From: GCA-003244245 sp052390115
GTDB lineage: Bacteria; Actinomycetota; Actinomycetes; Mycobacteriales; Pseudonocardiaceae
Reading direction: 5' to 3'
Assembly: GCA_052390115.1 (NCBI GenBank)
Contig: JBQTHE010000023.1
Span: 1-64,000, forward strand
DNA: 64,000 nucleotides
Positions 19,088 to 27,022 of the stretch are shown here, one piece after another. Position 1 is the first letter of the stretch; each line of letters starts with the position of its first letter. The notes beneath the pieces were generated by a model that did not search any database, was not told where the DNA came from, and saw only the letters and a program-made list of their open reading frames with translations. The position numbers were made by a program, and so were the translations under genes.

Positions 19088-20038
19088 TTAACCTGCTACG
19101 GGTCTCGATGCACCTGGGTCTCGATGCAGCCATCCAGCCACCTCCGGGTCGCCGAGCTCAGCGACCCGGAGGTGATACCGCCGAAGGTCGTCCGCGTTCA
19201 GCCGCGTGCGCCATTGCCCGCTCGTACCCCGGTGGAAGAACTTTGCGTTCTCGTGCCACAGGGCGTCACCCGGGTTGGGCACGAGGTCGTCGGCCCGGCG
19301 GCGCATTTCGTCGAACCGGGCGGCCGGCACCAGCTCCGGCCATCGTTGCTCGGGCACATCGATACCGAGCCGCCGGGCCAGGTAGCGCATCTGCCCGTCG
19401 AGATCGGCCTGGAGATCGTCGTAGTGCAGCAGGACGAGGTTGGGTGCCCCGGCCTTCGCCGGCCAGAAGGTGCGGACATGGTGCACGAGGGACGCGAGGC
19501 CACCCGGCGACTCGCCGGGCGGCCTCGCGTCGTCGACCCACTGCCAGAACCTCTCGATCTCGGTCGGCGGTGGCACCGAAAGCCCGCCGGGCAGTAGCCC
19601 ATCGAGGTCCTCGAGGCCGACCGCCTTGCGCCGGGCGGCGAAGAAGGCGTCCATATCGAGGTTGACCCAGTGGTTGGACCAGGAGAAGCCCACGTCGCGG
19701 GGGTCTCGGCCGACACAGACGTAGGTGGCACGGTCGTCGAGCGGGAGACCGTCGAGCGGCGTGTGGGTCTTGATGAACCGCCGGTGGTGCTGCGCCTCGA
19801 GCGCCGAGACGAGCTCGCCACGGTCGGCGGTCAGCATGTCGAGCCACGGCGAGATCTCGGTGAGCGGCCGGTCGAAGTCCGGGGTCTGGAAGATCAGGAG
19901 GGCGCAGAGCATCTGCGTCCAGGTCGTGCCGCATTTCGACGGGGTGCTGATGACGATGTCGCCGTCCCGGAACGGGAAACCGTCCCATCGGGCGCTGTCC
20001 GCCACGATCGACCGGTAGCGGATCGTTGCCTCATGCAC
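19088..20038 (-). CDS. Sulfotransferase family protein
   Basis: The 316-residue protein has the two PAPS-binding motifs of the Sulfotransfer_1 fold. The 5'-phosphosulfate loop is SKCGTTWTQ near residue 33 (usually PKSGTTWTQ), and the 3'-phosphate motif is VCVGRDPRDVGFSWSNH near residue 107. The Cys in place of Ser in the first motif is a visible variation. C-terminal GTSGQWRTRL matches the conserved RKGxxGDWK-like region. It likely transfers sulfate from PAPS to a small molecule or lipid; the acceptor is unknown. Confidence 0.85.
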   Translation of the reverse strand: MHEATIRYRSIVADSARWDGFPFRDGDIVISTPSKCGTTWTQMLCALLIFQTPDFDRPLTEISPWLDMLTADRGELVSALEAQHHRRFIKTHTPLDGLPLDDRATYVCVGRDPRDVGFSWSNHWVNLDMDAFFAARRKAVGLEDLDGLLPGGLSVPPPTEIERFWQWVDDARPPGESPGGLASLVHHVRTFWPAKAGAPNLVLLHYDDLQADLDGQMRYLARRLGIDVPEQRWPELVPAARFDEMRRRADDLVPNPGDALWHENAKFFHRGTSGQWRTRLNADDLRRYHLRVAELGDPEVAGWLHRDPGASRPVAG

Positions 20039-20094
20039 AGGCGAAGACGTTAATCGCAGCGTTGCCGGCTGTCACCAGGGCCGCGACGCGACGG

Positions 20095-20160
20095 CACGGG
20101 AGCCCGACACACCGTGCACGGGAGCCCGACACACCGTGCACGGGAGGCTGACACGCGGGG
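20095..20160. repeat. 22-bp tandem repeat, two copies plus a diverged third
   Basis: CACGGGAGCCCGACACACCG plus TG occurs at 20095-20116 and again at 20117-20138. A diverged third copy follows at 20139-20160. It lies between the sulfotransferase start and the end of the ABC permease gene. Confidence 0.85.
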
Positions 20161-20166
20161 GAGGGG

Positions 20167-21009
20167 TCAGGCTTCGCGGGTTGTTGTTCGGGCGAGGGTG
20201 AGGCCTGCCCCGACGAGGAGGTAGCAGGCGGCGCGGAGGCTGCTGGAGGCCAGCCCGTCCAGCGGTACGGGGTCGCGCAGCACGTCGGCGATCGCGAACC
20301 ACCCAGTGGTGAGCAGCAACGGCTGCAGCCAGTCCAGGGCGGGGATCGCGGAGAGGACCCCGAACACGATCAGCCCGCCCAACGTGGCTGCGAGCACCAC
20401 CAGCGGGTGGTCGGTGGTCGAGGACACCGCCAGGGCCACCGCACCGACCGCGGCGAGCTGCCCGACGGTCCACGCTGCGGCCAGCGAGACTCGCAACAGC
20501 GCCGACCCCGGCCCGACCTCGGTGCCGGACAGCGTGAGCATGCCTTGAGCGCTGCCGGAAGGGCCGACCAGGACCAGCCCGGTGACGATGCCCACCGCCG
20601 CGACCGCCGCGACCGCGGCCACCGCGACGGCCAGCACGCCGATCGCCTTGACCAGCACCAGCCGGGTCCGGCTCACCGGCGCCAGCAGTAGCCCCCGCAA
20701 CGTCCCGTGCGCGGACTCGCCGGCCAGCGCGTCGGCGGCGGCCATCGCCACGGCCAGCGGCAGCAGCAGCGCCAGCGAGATCGACAGCGCCGCGACCGGC
20801 AGCACCAGCCCGTTACCGGCGACCTGGGTGAGCAACCCCGACCCGCCCGGCCCGTCAGTCGCCACAATGCCGATCCCGATCAGCACCGGGACCACCGCAA
20901 GCAGGCCCACTGCGACCTGGGTGCGCGGCCGGCGCAGCACCCAGCGCAGCTCGCTGCGCAGCAGCCGCACCAGCGGGGCGCGCACCGGACCGGGCAGGGC
21001 GGTACTCAT
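20167..21009 (-). CDS. ABC transporter permease (ABC-2 type)
   Basis: The 280-residue protein has six or so hydrophobic segments, for example VGLLAVVPVLIGIGIVA, AALSISLALLLPLAVAMAA and VLAVAVAAVAAVAAVGIV. Between the second and third is SAHGTLRGLLLAPVSRTRLVLVKA, the cytoplasmic loop typical of ABC-2 permeases. The ATG at 21009 overlaps the TGA of the ATPase gene as ATGA. With the ATPase it should form an exporter; the substrate is unknown. Confidence 0.85.
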   Translation of the reverse strand: MSTALPGPVRAPLVRLLRSELRWVLRRPRTQVAVGLLAVVPVLIGIGIVATDGPGGSGLLTQVAGNGLVLPVAALSISLALLLPLAVAMAAADALAGESAHGTLRGLLLAPVSRTRLVLVKAIGVLAVAVAAVAAVAAVGIVTGLVLVGPSGSAQGMLTLSGTEVGPGSALLRVSLAAAWTVGQLAAVGAVALAVSSTTDHPLVVLAATLGGLIVFGVLSAIPALDWLQPLLLTTGWFAIADVLRDPVPLDGLASSSLRAACYLLVGAGLTLARTTTREA

Positions 21010-21974
21010 CTGCCGTTTCCCTCGGTCAGCTGCGCGAACAGCTCGTCTAACCCGGTCCGCCACCGCTGCACCTCGTGTACCGCGACGCCGGCGCCGACCA
21101 GCAGCGCGACCACGGCGGGCGGGTCGGTCCCGGTCAGCTCGACTCGTACCCCGTCCGGACGGACCGCGGCACCGATCCCGGCTGCGCGCAGCGCCTGCAT
21201 CGCCACGGCGGAATCGGGGGTGCGCACGTCCAGCGCAGGTGCCTCGCCGTCGAGCAGCGTGGCCAGCGGACCAGCCGCGATCAGCGATCCCTCGGCGAGC
21301 ACCGCCACATGCGTGCACGTCGCCTCGACCTCGGCAAGCAGGTGGGAGGAGACCAGCACGGTGGCACCGCCGGCGTGCAGCTCGGCGATGATCCGCCGGA
21401 CCTCCCGGGTTCCCGCGGGGTCCAGGCCGTTGGTCGGCTCGTCGAGTACCACCAGGCGCCGGGACACCAGCAGCACCGCGGCCAGGCCCAAGCGCTGTTT
21501 CATCCCCAGCGAGTAGGCGCGGTAGCGCCGGTCGGCGGCGGGCGCAAGCCCCACCCGCTGCAACGCTGCCTCCACCGCGTCCGGTATCGCCCGGGTGGGC
21601 AGCAGCGGCTCGGCGGCCGCACACCGCCGCAGGTTCTCCCGGCCGGACAGGAACGGGTGAAAGCCAGGACCCTCCACCAGCGCACCGACGTGCGGCAGCA
21701 CTTTCCCGGCCGCTGCCGGGACCGGCGCGCCGAGCAGCTCCACGGTGCCCGCGGTAGGCCGGGACAGCGCCAGCAACATCCGGATCAGGGTGGTCTTGCC
21801 CGAACCGTTGGGGCCCAGCACACCGAGCACGGCGCCGGCCGGCACGTCGAGGTCCACGGAGGACACCGCGACGGTGGCGCCGAACACCTTGCGCAGTCCC
21901 CGGATCCGGATCGCGGGCGCGGCCTGCCCAGCCGGCGTTGCGATCGCGGTAGGGGTGACCGATGCGGCTGTCAC
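21006..21974 (-). CDS. ABC transporter ATP-binding protein
   Basis: The 322-residue protein shows Walker A GPNGSGKTT, a signature region (YSLGMKQRLGLAAVLL), Walker B LVVLDEPTNGLDP, and the switch histidine in VSSHLLAEVE. A C-terminal extension of about 80 residues follows, common in drug or lipid exporter ATPases. The GTG at 21974 overlaps the stop of the LolA-like gene as GTGA, so I prefer it to more distant upstream starts. It is the middle gene of a three-gene operon. Confidence 0.9.
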   Translation of the reverse strand: MTAASVTPTAIATPAGQAAPAIRIRGLRKVFGATVAVSSVDLDVPAGAVLGVLGPNGSGKTTLIRMLLALSRPTAGTVELLGAPVPAAAGKVLPHVGALVEGPGFHPFLSGRENLRRCAAAEPLLPTRAIPDAVEAALQRVGLAPAADRRYRAYSLGMKQRLGLAAVLLVSRRLVVLDEPTNGLDPAGTREVRRIIAELHAGGATVLVSSHLLAEVEATCTHVAVLAEGSLIAAGPLATLLDGEAPALDVRTPDSAVAMQALRAAGIGAAVRPDGVRVELTGTDPPAVVALLVGAGVAVHEVQRWRTGLDELFAQLTEGNGR

Positions 21975-23005
21975 CGGGCCAGGGCCTCGTCGAGTACCTG
22001 CTGTGGCACCGCGCCGGCGGCGACCCGCCCGTCGGAGGCCACTAGCACGGTGACCACCGCGGTCTGCACCACCCAGCCGTTGCCCCACGGTCCGCTGGCC
22101 GGGCGGCCGATCTGCTGGACCATCGCCAGCGGATCGCGTTGCGGATCCGAGCCTGCGCGGGGGAGCTGCCCGAGCGCTACGGTGTCCCACCCGTCACCCT
22201 GGGTGCGGATCATGCCCTGCGCACCGTCAAAGCGCCCCTTCGACTCATTCTTCGACGGATCGAGCCGCTCGACGGTGACCCCTTCCGGCGGGATGAACTG
22301 GAACAGCGCCGGGTCCTGCGTGCCGACGTTGAGGTCGGAGAAGCCGATCTGCAGGGCAGGGTCGGCGGAACCGTTGATTAATACGGTGAACTGCAGCGGA
22401 ACCCGCGTGACCAAGTCGACCGCCACCCACACCTCGCGCAGTAGGGTCCGCTCGGTCGGCGCGGGGGTGAGCACGAGCTGGTAGACGGGCCGACCGGCGA
22501 CATAGCCGGTTCCGTCCACGGTCACTGTGCTGCTCTGGCGCGCCGCGCCGATCAGCTGTCGGGCCGTCTGCGCCGGGTCGGTCACCGGGAGTCGCTGGCG
22601 AGCCGGTGTGGCGCCATGCTCCAGCGCGGTCGCGGTGCGCGAGGCGGAGTCGTAGCGCCACAGCGTCGTGCCGTCCTCGATCAGCACCTGCTCACCGCCA
22701 CGGGACGGTATCGCCAGCCGGCCGTGGCCCTGCCCGTCGGACCAGACTCGGAAGGTTGTCACCGGTTGGGTCAAGATCGTGGCTATGCCAGTCGGTAGGG
22801 GCAGCGCGGGTAGGCCCAGCGCGTTGTCCACCTTGACGGTGCCACCGAACGCCGGGGTCTTCGCGGTGAGCACCGAGGCCACCAGATCCTCCGGGGATAC
22901 TGGGGGCAGCGCGGGATCCGACCGGGCAGCGGCTGGCATGGTCAGCACGCCCAGGCCGATCGCGCCGGCCATCAGCGCAGCCAGTGCCGCCCTCACAAGC
23001 TTCAT
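21971..23005 (-). CDS. Exported LolA-like lipoprotein-carrier family protein
   Basis: The 344-residue protein has a signal peptide (MKLVRAALAALMAGAIGLGV, cleavage after AAARS near residue 28). Its mature domain has the pattern of COG2834/LolA-like proteins: GEQVLIEDGTTLWRYD, then VTVDGTGYVAGRPVYQLVL and DLVTRVPLQFTV. There is no lipobox. A GGGAGGAAGCG ribosome site precedes the ATG at 23005. It is translationally linked to the ABC ATPase and permease, which suggests that the three handle the same hydrophobic or peptide cargo. That link is inference. Confidence 0.75.
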   Translation of the reverse strand: MKLVRAALAALMAGAIGLGVLTMPAAARSDPALPPVSPEDLVASVLTAKTPAFGGTVKVDNALGLPALPLPTGIATILTQPVTTFRVWSDGQGHGRLAIPSRGGEQVLIEDGTTLWRYDSASRTATALEHGATPARQRLPVTDPAQTARQLIGAARQSSTVTVDGTGYVAGRPVYQLVLTPAPTERTLLREVWVAVDLVTRVPLQFTVLINGSADPALQIGFSDLNVGTQDPALFQFIPPEGVTVERLDPSKNESKGRFDGAQGMIRTQGDGWDTVALGQLPRAGSDPQRDPLAMVQQIGRPASGPWGNGWVVQTAVVTVLVASDGRVAAGAVPQQVLDEALAR

Positions 23006-23212
23006 CGCTTCCTCCCGACCGTCGGCGTTGGTGATGATGCTGCTCCGATCCGGCTGAGAAAGCTCTGAGACCGGGGGTGCGGCGTGCCCGGCTATGGTGG
23101 GCGCTACGGCGGTGGGGCCCGCCATCCTGCCGACCTGGTCGCCGGGAGAACCGCGCAGCGACTGTGCCAACGGTCCCTACCAGTACTGGACGCTGCTGGT
23201 AGGAGGCTGGAT

Positions 23213-23713
23213 ATGGCGTCGGAGGTGTCGCGTTCGGTGGCCGACGCGGTCGATCCCGACGTTGACCTGCATGTCCCGCGCCAGCGCGGCGAGTTGGGTG
23301 CGCATCCGGTGGCGGTGCTGGGGTCGATCTCGGCGGGCGGCGTGGTGGGGGCGTTGGCCCACTACGGGCTGAGTGAAGTCTTACCCCGGGATCCGGGCGG
23401 CTGGCCGTGGGCGACGTGGGCCGTCAACGTGGCCGGCTGCCTGCTGATCGGTGTGCTGATGGTGCTGATCAGCGAGGTGTGGACCGGGCAGCGATTACTG
23501 CGGCCGTTCCTCGGGGTGGGGGTGCTGGGCGGGTTCACCACGTTCGCCACTGCGATGGTCGATGTGCAGCAGCTAGTCGCTGAGGGGGCTGCGCGCCTCG
23601 GGCTGTTATATCTGATGGGCACGGTGGCCGCGGCGATGCTCGCGGTGATCACCGGTTTCGGGATTACCCGGTGGGCGCTGGGTGTGGTCAGGCGGCGGGG
23701 GAGGCGACGATGA
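23213..23713 (+). CDS. crcB: Fluoride efflux protein CrcB, first copy
   Basis: The 166-residue protein has four membrane helices and the family motifs WPWATWAVNVAGCLLIGVLM and GVLGGFTTFATAMVD, with the Asn and Phe/Thr residues used in dual-topology fluoride channels. It carries an N-terminal cytoplasmic extension of about 40 residues. The ATG at 23213 follows AGGAGGCTGGAT. Its stop overlaps the DUF190 gene as ATGA. I looked upstream for a fluoride riboswitch and did not find a clear one. Confidence 0.92.
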   Translation: MASEVSRSVADAVDPDVDLHVPRQRGELGAHPVAVLGSISAGGVVGALAHYGLSEVLPRDPGGWPWATWAVNVAGCLLIGVLMVLISEVWTGQRLLRPFLGVGVLGGFTTFATAMVDVQQLVAEGAARLGLLYLMGTVAAAMLAVITGFGITRWALGVVRRRGRRR

Positions 23714-24063
23714 GGCTCGCGGGCTCGGCGCTGCGGTTGACGATCTTCGTCGGCGAGTTCGACGAGTGGCACCACAAGCCGCTCTACACCGAGATCGTGC
23801 ACCGCGCGCACAAAGCGGGTCTGGCCGGCGCGACGGTGCTGCGTGGCATGGAGGGCTACGGCGCCTCCAACCACATCCACACGGTGCGGATCCTGTCGCT
23901 GTCGGAGGACCTGCCGATGGTGATCGTCATCGTCGATGCGGAGAACAAGATCCGGGACTTTCTGCCGCAGCTCGACGAGCTGATCCGCGAGGGCCTGGTG
24001 ATCGTCGACCCGGTTGAGGTGATCCGCTACATCGGCCGCGGCCACGAGGGCGCCATCTCGTGA
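23710..24063 (+). CDS. DUF190 protein in the fluoride operon
   Basis: The 117-residue protein belongs to DUF190, a PII/CutA-like ferredoxin-like fold: LTIFVGEFDEWHHKPLYTEIV, then GLAGATVLRGMEGYG and LPMVIVIVDAENKI. These proteins are often found beside crcB and may regulate or assist the channel. Its start overlaps crcB 1 (ATGA) and its stop overlaps crcB 2 (GTGA). Confidence 0.9.
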   Translation: MRLAGSALRLTIFVGEFDEWHHKPLYTEIVHRAHKAGLAGATVLRGMEGYGASNHIHTVRILSLSEDLPMVIVIVDAENKIRDFLPQLDELIREGLVIVDPVEVIRYIGRGHEGAIS

Positions 24064-24428
24064 GCGGTCTGGTAGCCGTGGTGGGGGTGGCGGTGGGCGC
24101 CGCGGTCGGCGCACCCGCGCGGTATCTGCTGGACCGGGCGGTGCAATCCCGGCACGACTCGGTGTTCCCGTTCGGCACGCTGCTGGTCAACGTGATCGGA
24201 TCGCTGCTGCTCGGAGTCCTCCTCGCGCTGCCTGCTGACGGCACAGTGATGACGGTCGCCGGGGCCGGGTTCTGCGGGGCGTTGAGCACGTATTCGACCT
24301 TCAGCTACGAGACGCTGCGGTTGTTGCAGGATCGAGCCAGGCTGCTGGCCGTGCTCAATATCGGCCTCAGCCTGGTCGCCGGGCTGGGCGCGGCCTACTG
24401 CGGCATCGCCCTGGCCCAGGCCCTGTAG
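24060..24428 (+). CDS. crcB: Fluoride efflux protein CrcB, second copy
   Basis: This 122-residue CrcB starts at GTG 24060, overlapping the DUF190 stop. Conserved motifs are GAPARYLLDRA, FPFGTLLVNVIGSLLLGVL and GFCGALSTYSTFSYE. Together with the longer first copy it is likely to form a heterodimeric fluoride channel. Confidence 0.93.
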   Translation: MSGLVAVVGVAVGAAVGAPARYLLDRAVQSRHDSVFPFGTLLVNVIGSLLLGVLLALPADGTVMTVAGAGFCGALSTYSTFSYETLRLLQDRARLLAVLNIGLSLVAGLGAAYCGIALAQAL

Positions 24429-24470
24429 CGGCGGCCGAACGTAGTGACGACGATCGCCCGGACTCTCCGT

Positions 24471-24616
24471 TCAAGGGGTGAGCAGGGATAGCAGGGTGGC
24501 GTGGTAGACGGCTTGGATAGTGGGGATGGTGTCGAGCCGGATGCGCTCGTCGGTGGTGTGCAGGCCGGTGTAGGTGATGCCGAAGCGCCTGCGCTTCGCG
24601 GAGGTCGCCAAGCTGA
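24471..24616 (-). pseudogene. C-terminal remnant, possibly of an M20-type peptidase
   Basis: Read on the minus strand, this stretch encodes about 48 residues ending in FGITYTGLHTTDERIRLDTI and PTIQAVYHATLLSLLTP with a stop. The HTTDERIRLD pattern resembles the end of M20-family peptidases. No start codon or N-terminal domain is found upstream, so it is at most a fragment. The family call is tentative. Confidence 0.35.
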
Positions 24617-24831
24617 CGCATGCAACGCGCGGCCTCAATGGCGAGCGAACTTCATCGAAGCCGCTGACCCACTGCGATGGTTCCTTGGCGTGCGGGAGGC
24701 CAGCGCTGTCGCGGCCTGAACGAGTCGAACGCCCCTCGGCTCACCGACGTGTCCTGATGCAGCCGTGCTGCGCGGCGTTTGGCGACGAGCCCGCTGGTCG
24801 TTCCGAACTCCCCGGGCTCGGTGGGCCGGGC
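24617..24831. other. Unassigned sequence at the island edge
   Basis: These 215 bases separate the peptidase-like remnant from the HNH 3' fragment. I see no coherent coding signal on either strand. Confidence 0.4.
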
Positions 24832-25053
24832 TCAGAATGGCGGGATGTCCGTGTGGCGGTCGGGTTCGGGCGGCGGATCTGGTTCAGGGTCGGGTTCTGG
24901 TGGGAGGTCGTCCCAGACTTGGGTATCTTCCCAGTCGTCGTCGCGGGGGATCGTGAGAGGGTATGGGGGTCGATCGCGGGGGATGGGGTCGGGCAGTGGC
25001 TCGATGATCGCCGGTGGTCGACGCTCATAGGTGTGGCCCAATCGGCTGGTCCA
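24832..25053 (-). pseudogene. 3' fragment of the interrupted DUF222/HNH gene
   Basis: On the minus strand this piece encodes WTSRLGHTYERRPPAIIEPL and then a Pro/Asp/Glu-rich tail ending DRHTDIPPF before the stop. This is the usual C-terminus of 13E12-type DUF222/HNH proteins, just what is missing from the HNH gene ending at 39726. Both pieces have the same orientation, and joining them at TGGA keeps the frame. The frame continues upstream to an ATG at 25134, but that part is element sequence. Confidence 0.75.
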
Positions 25054-25320
25054 GACGACTCCCGGGTTATAACACACATTCGGCCGATCGGTACCCAGCA
25101 AGGAAGTCCCGGCCATGAGCACCGTGCCCACCACTGATATCCGCTGGCACCGTCCGGCTCACAGATGCGGTAGGGGATGGATGTGCGGGCGGGTGTGCTC
25201 AGAGCATCGATACGAGCGAGTGCAGCATCATCGCGGCGAGGAACACGGCGGTGAAGGCGAAAATCGACGTACACGCCGCCGTCGCGGGCCAGCCGCCGGC
25301 GTGGGAGCCAGCGCGCCCGT

Positions 25321-25378
25321 CCTGGTCGACCTCGATACCGCGCTCGGCCAGCAGTTCCTCCACGTCTCGGTAGGACTG
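25321..25378 (-). pseudogene. Short IS6-family transposase remnant
   Basis: On the minus strand this encodes SYRDVEELLAERGIEVDQ, nearly the same as SYRDVEELLAERGVVVDH in the larger IS6 copy at 25841. Sequence on both sides is unrelated, so it is a scrap of a second IS6-type element. The rest of 25135-25601 shows no other recognisable gene. Confidence 0.6.
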
Positions 25379-25601
25379 TGAGGATTTCCGGTGCCGTCCT
25401 GGGCCGGGGTCTGACCCGCGGTATGACTGACCAGGGTGTCTTGGGTCTGATCTGTCGACCTCGGCGTGGGGTGGTGTTTGCTGTCGCCAGATCGGCGTGG
25501 CGTGTCCCGAGAGGGGCCTTGCCGCTAACCAGGGCACCATCACAGTCCTGACCGCTCTGCCGGTCCGGCGATGGTGAAGCGCCCCGGGTTTGATGCACAC
25601 C

Positions 25602-25769
25602 TCAGTTTGTGTGAGTGGCCGGGTTGGCCGTGTCGGTCATAGCGTAGTAGTCGGCCTCGGCTTCGGCGGGTGGGCGTCGGCCAAAGCGGTGCATCAGGCG
25701 GTTGTTATTGTACCAGTGCACCCAGGTTGAGGTGGTTTTTTCGAGGTCGGCTAGCGTAGTGAGTGGTCC
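25602..25769 (-). pseudogene. IS3-family transposase OrfB, C-terminal remnant
   Basis: The minus strand encodes about 55 residues with LEKTTSTWVHWYNNNRLMHR and FGRRPPAEAEADYYAM, the typical end of IS3 OrfB integrases, then a stop at 25602. The sequence just outside, reading GTGTGCATCAAACCCGGGGC on the minus strand, looks like an IS3 right end. The rest of the transposase is missing, cut off near the start of the IS6 element. Confidence 0.75.
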
Positions 25770-25806
25770 GTGTCGAAACGGGGAGTCCTGGCGGATGCAT
25801 TCGGTC

Positions 25807-26430
25807 GGGACTGTTGCACAGAGGTAGGACGTCGTTCGGCATGCTCAGGCTCATGCGCTGCATCCGCCGTGTTCGTCCGGTCCTCCCGTCACCATCGGCG
25901 TTCGCTGGCTTCCGGTTTCCGCGGGAGGTGATCGTGCTGGCAGTGCGCTGGTATCTCCGTTATGGACTGTCGTATCGCGATGTTGAAGAGCTGCTGGCTG
26001 AGCGTGGCGTGGTGGTGGATCATGTCACCGTCTACCGCTGGGTGCAGCGGTTCACTCCGCTGCTGGTTGATGCGGCCCGCCCCTGCCGGCACACCCCTGG
26101 TGACCGGTGGTTCGCTGATGAAACGTATGTCAAGGTTGGCCGGGCGGTGGGTCTACCTCTACCGCGCGATCGACCAGGTCGGGCAGGTCATTGACGTGCT
26201 GGTGTCGGAGAAGCGGGATCTGGCGGCCACCCGCCGGTTTTTCACCCGAGCCCTTGAGCATGCTCCACGCCCGAGCGAGGTGAGCACCGACCGGGCACCT
26301 GCCTACCCGCGGGTACTCGATGGAGTTGCTGCCCTCGGCATGCCATGTCATGGAGCAGTACGCAAACAACCCGATCGAGTCCGATCACGGACGGCTCAAG
26401 TCCCGCCTGAGGCCGATGCGTGGCCTCAAA
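25807..26430 (+). mobile_element. Truncated IS6-family element
   Basis: A left end like GGGACTGTTGCACAGAG (25807-25823) precedes an IS6-type transposase reading frame. The element loses its 3' end at about 26430, where IS256-type sequence begins. No right inverted repeat is seen. Confidence 0.6.
25841..26430 (+). pseudogene. IS6-family transposase with two frameshifts
   Basis: The frame from ATG 25841 encodes an HTH region and SYRDVEELLAERG, VDHVTVYRWVQRF and GDRWFADETYVKV (first DDE Asp). One extra G near 26141 moves the reading to a second frame with GRWVYLYRAIDQVGQVIDVL and STDRAPAYPRVLD. Another extra G near 26322 moves it to a third frame with LLPSACHVMEQYANNPIESD and GRLKSRLRPMRGLK. 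Both shifts are single bases in G runs. The C-terminus is missing. Confidence 0.8.
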
Positions 26431-26431
26431 G

Positions 26432-26911
26432 GGTTCCGCTCTCCGCAACGTGCGGGATCATCTACCGGAGAAGATGCGCTCGACCGTCACCTCCAGGATG
26501 CGCCGGGCCTACCACACCAGCTCCGCGCTGGTCGCCGAGGCCGAACTGTGCGCGCTGGCCGCCGAGCTCGACCGCACCCATCCCGGAGCCGCGGCCAGCC
26601 TGCGCGAGGGCATAACCGAAACCTTGACCGTGCTGCGCCTGGACGTACCACCCACGCTGGCCAGAACCCTCCGCTCAACCAACGCCATCGAGTCGATGAT
26701 CTCGATATGCCGGGATCACGCGAGCAACGTCAAGCGCTGGCAGAACGGGACGATGGCACTGCGCTGGTGCGCAGCCGGGATGGTCGAGGCCGGCAAACAG
26801 TTCCGCCGCGTCAACGGCCACCTGCACCTACGATCCCTGCGCGACACACTGGACCGCGTCACTCAACCTGTCGGTGCCGCCGGGCATACTGAGCCCGTCA
26901 ACGCCGCCTGA
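26432..26911 (+). pseudogene. IS256-family (mutator) transposase, C-terminal fragment
   Basis: About 160 residues match the end of IS256 transposases: NVRDHLPEKMRSTVTSRMRR, LDRTHPGAAASLREGITETL, LRSTNAIESMISICR and NVKRWQNGTMALRWCAAGM. The N-terminal two thirds, including the first catalytic residues, are absent because the sequence abuts the IS6 remnant at about 26430. Confidence 0.8.
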
Positions 26912-27022
26912 TGATCACCGGGCCGCCACCGAAGTTCCACGGAACTCGGGACATCCTCGATGGTGACCGCTACTGACACAACGAGAAGATTAACTTTGGC
27001 GAGGTCCTGGTAGGCTAGACCA

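Noticed and set aside
23040..23212. A fluoride riboswitch upstream of crcB
   Set aside because: I could not find the conserved GATG and pseudoknot elements in order; a covariance-model search would settle it.
24574..25137. A 187-codon plus-strand ORF over the HNH fragment
   Set aside because: The minus strand encodes a recognisable 13E12-type C-terminus; the plus frame has no features.
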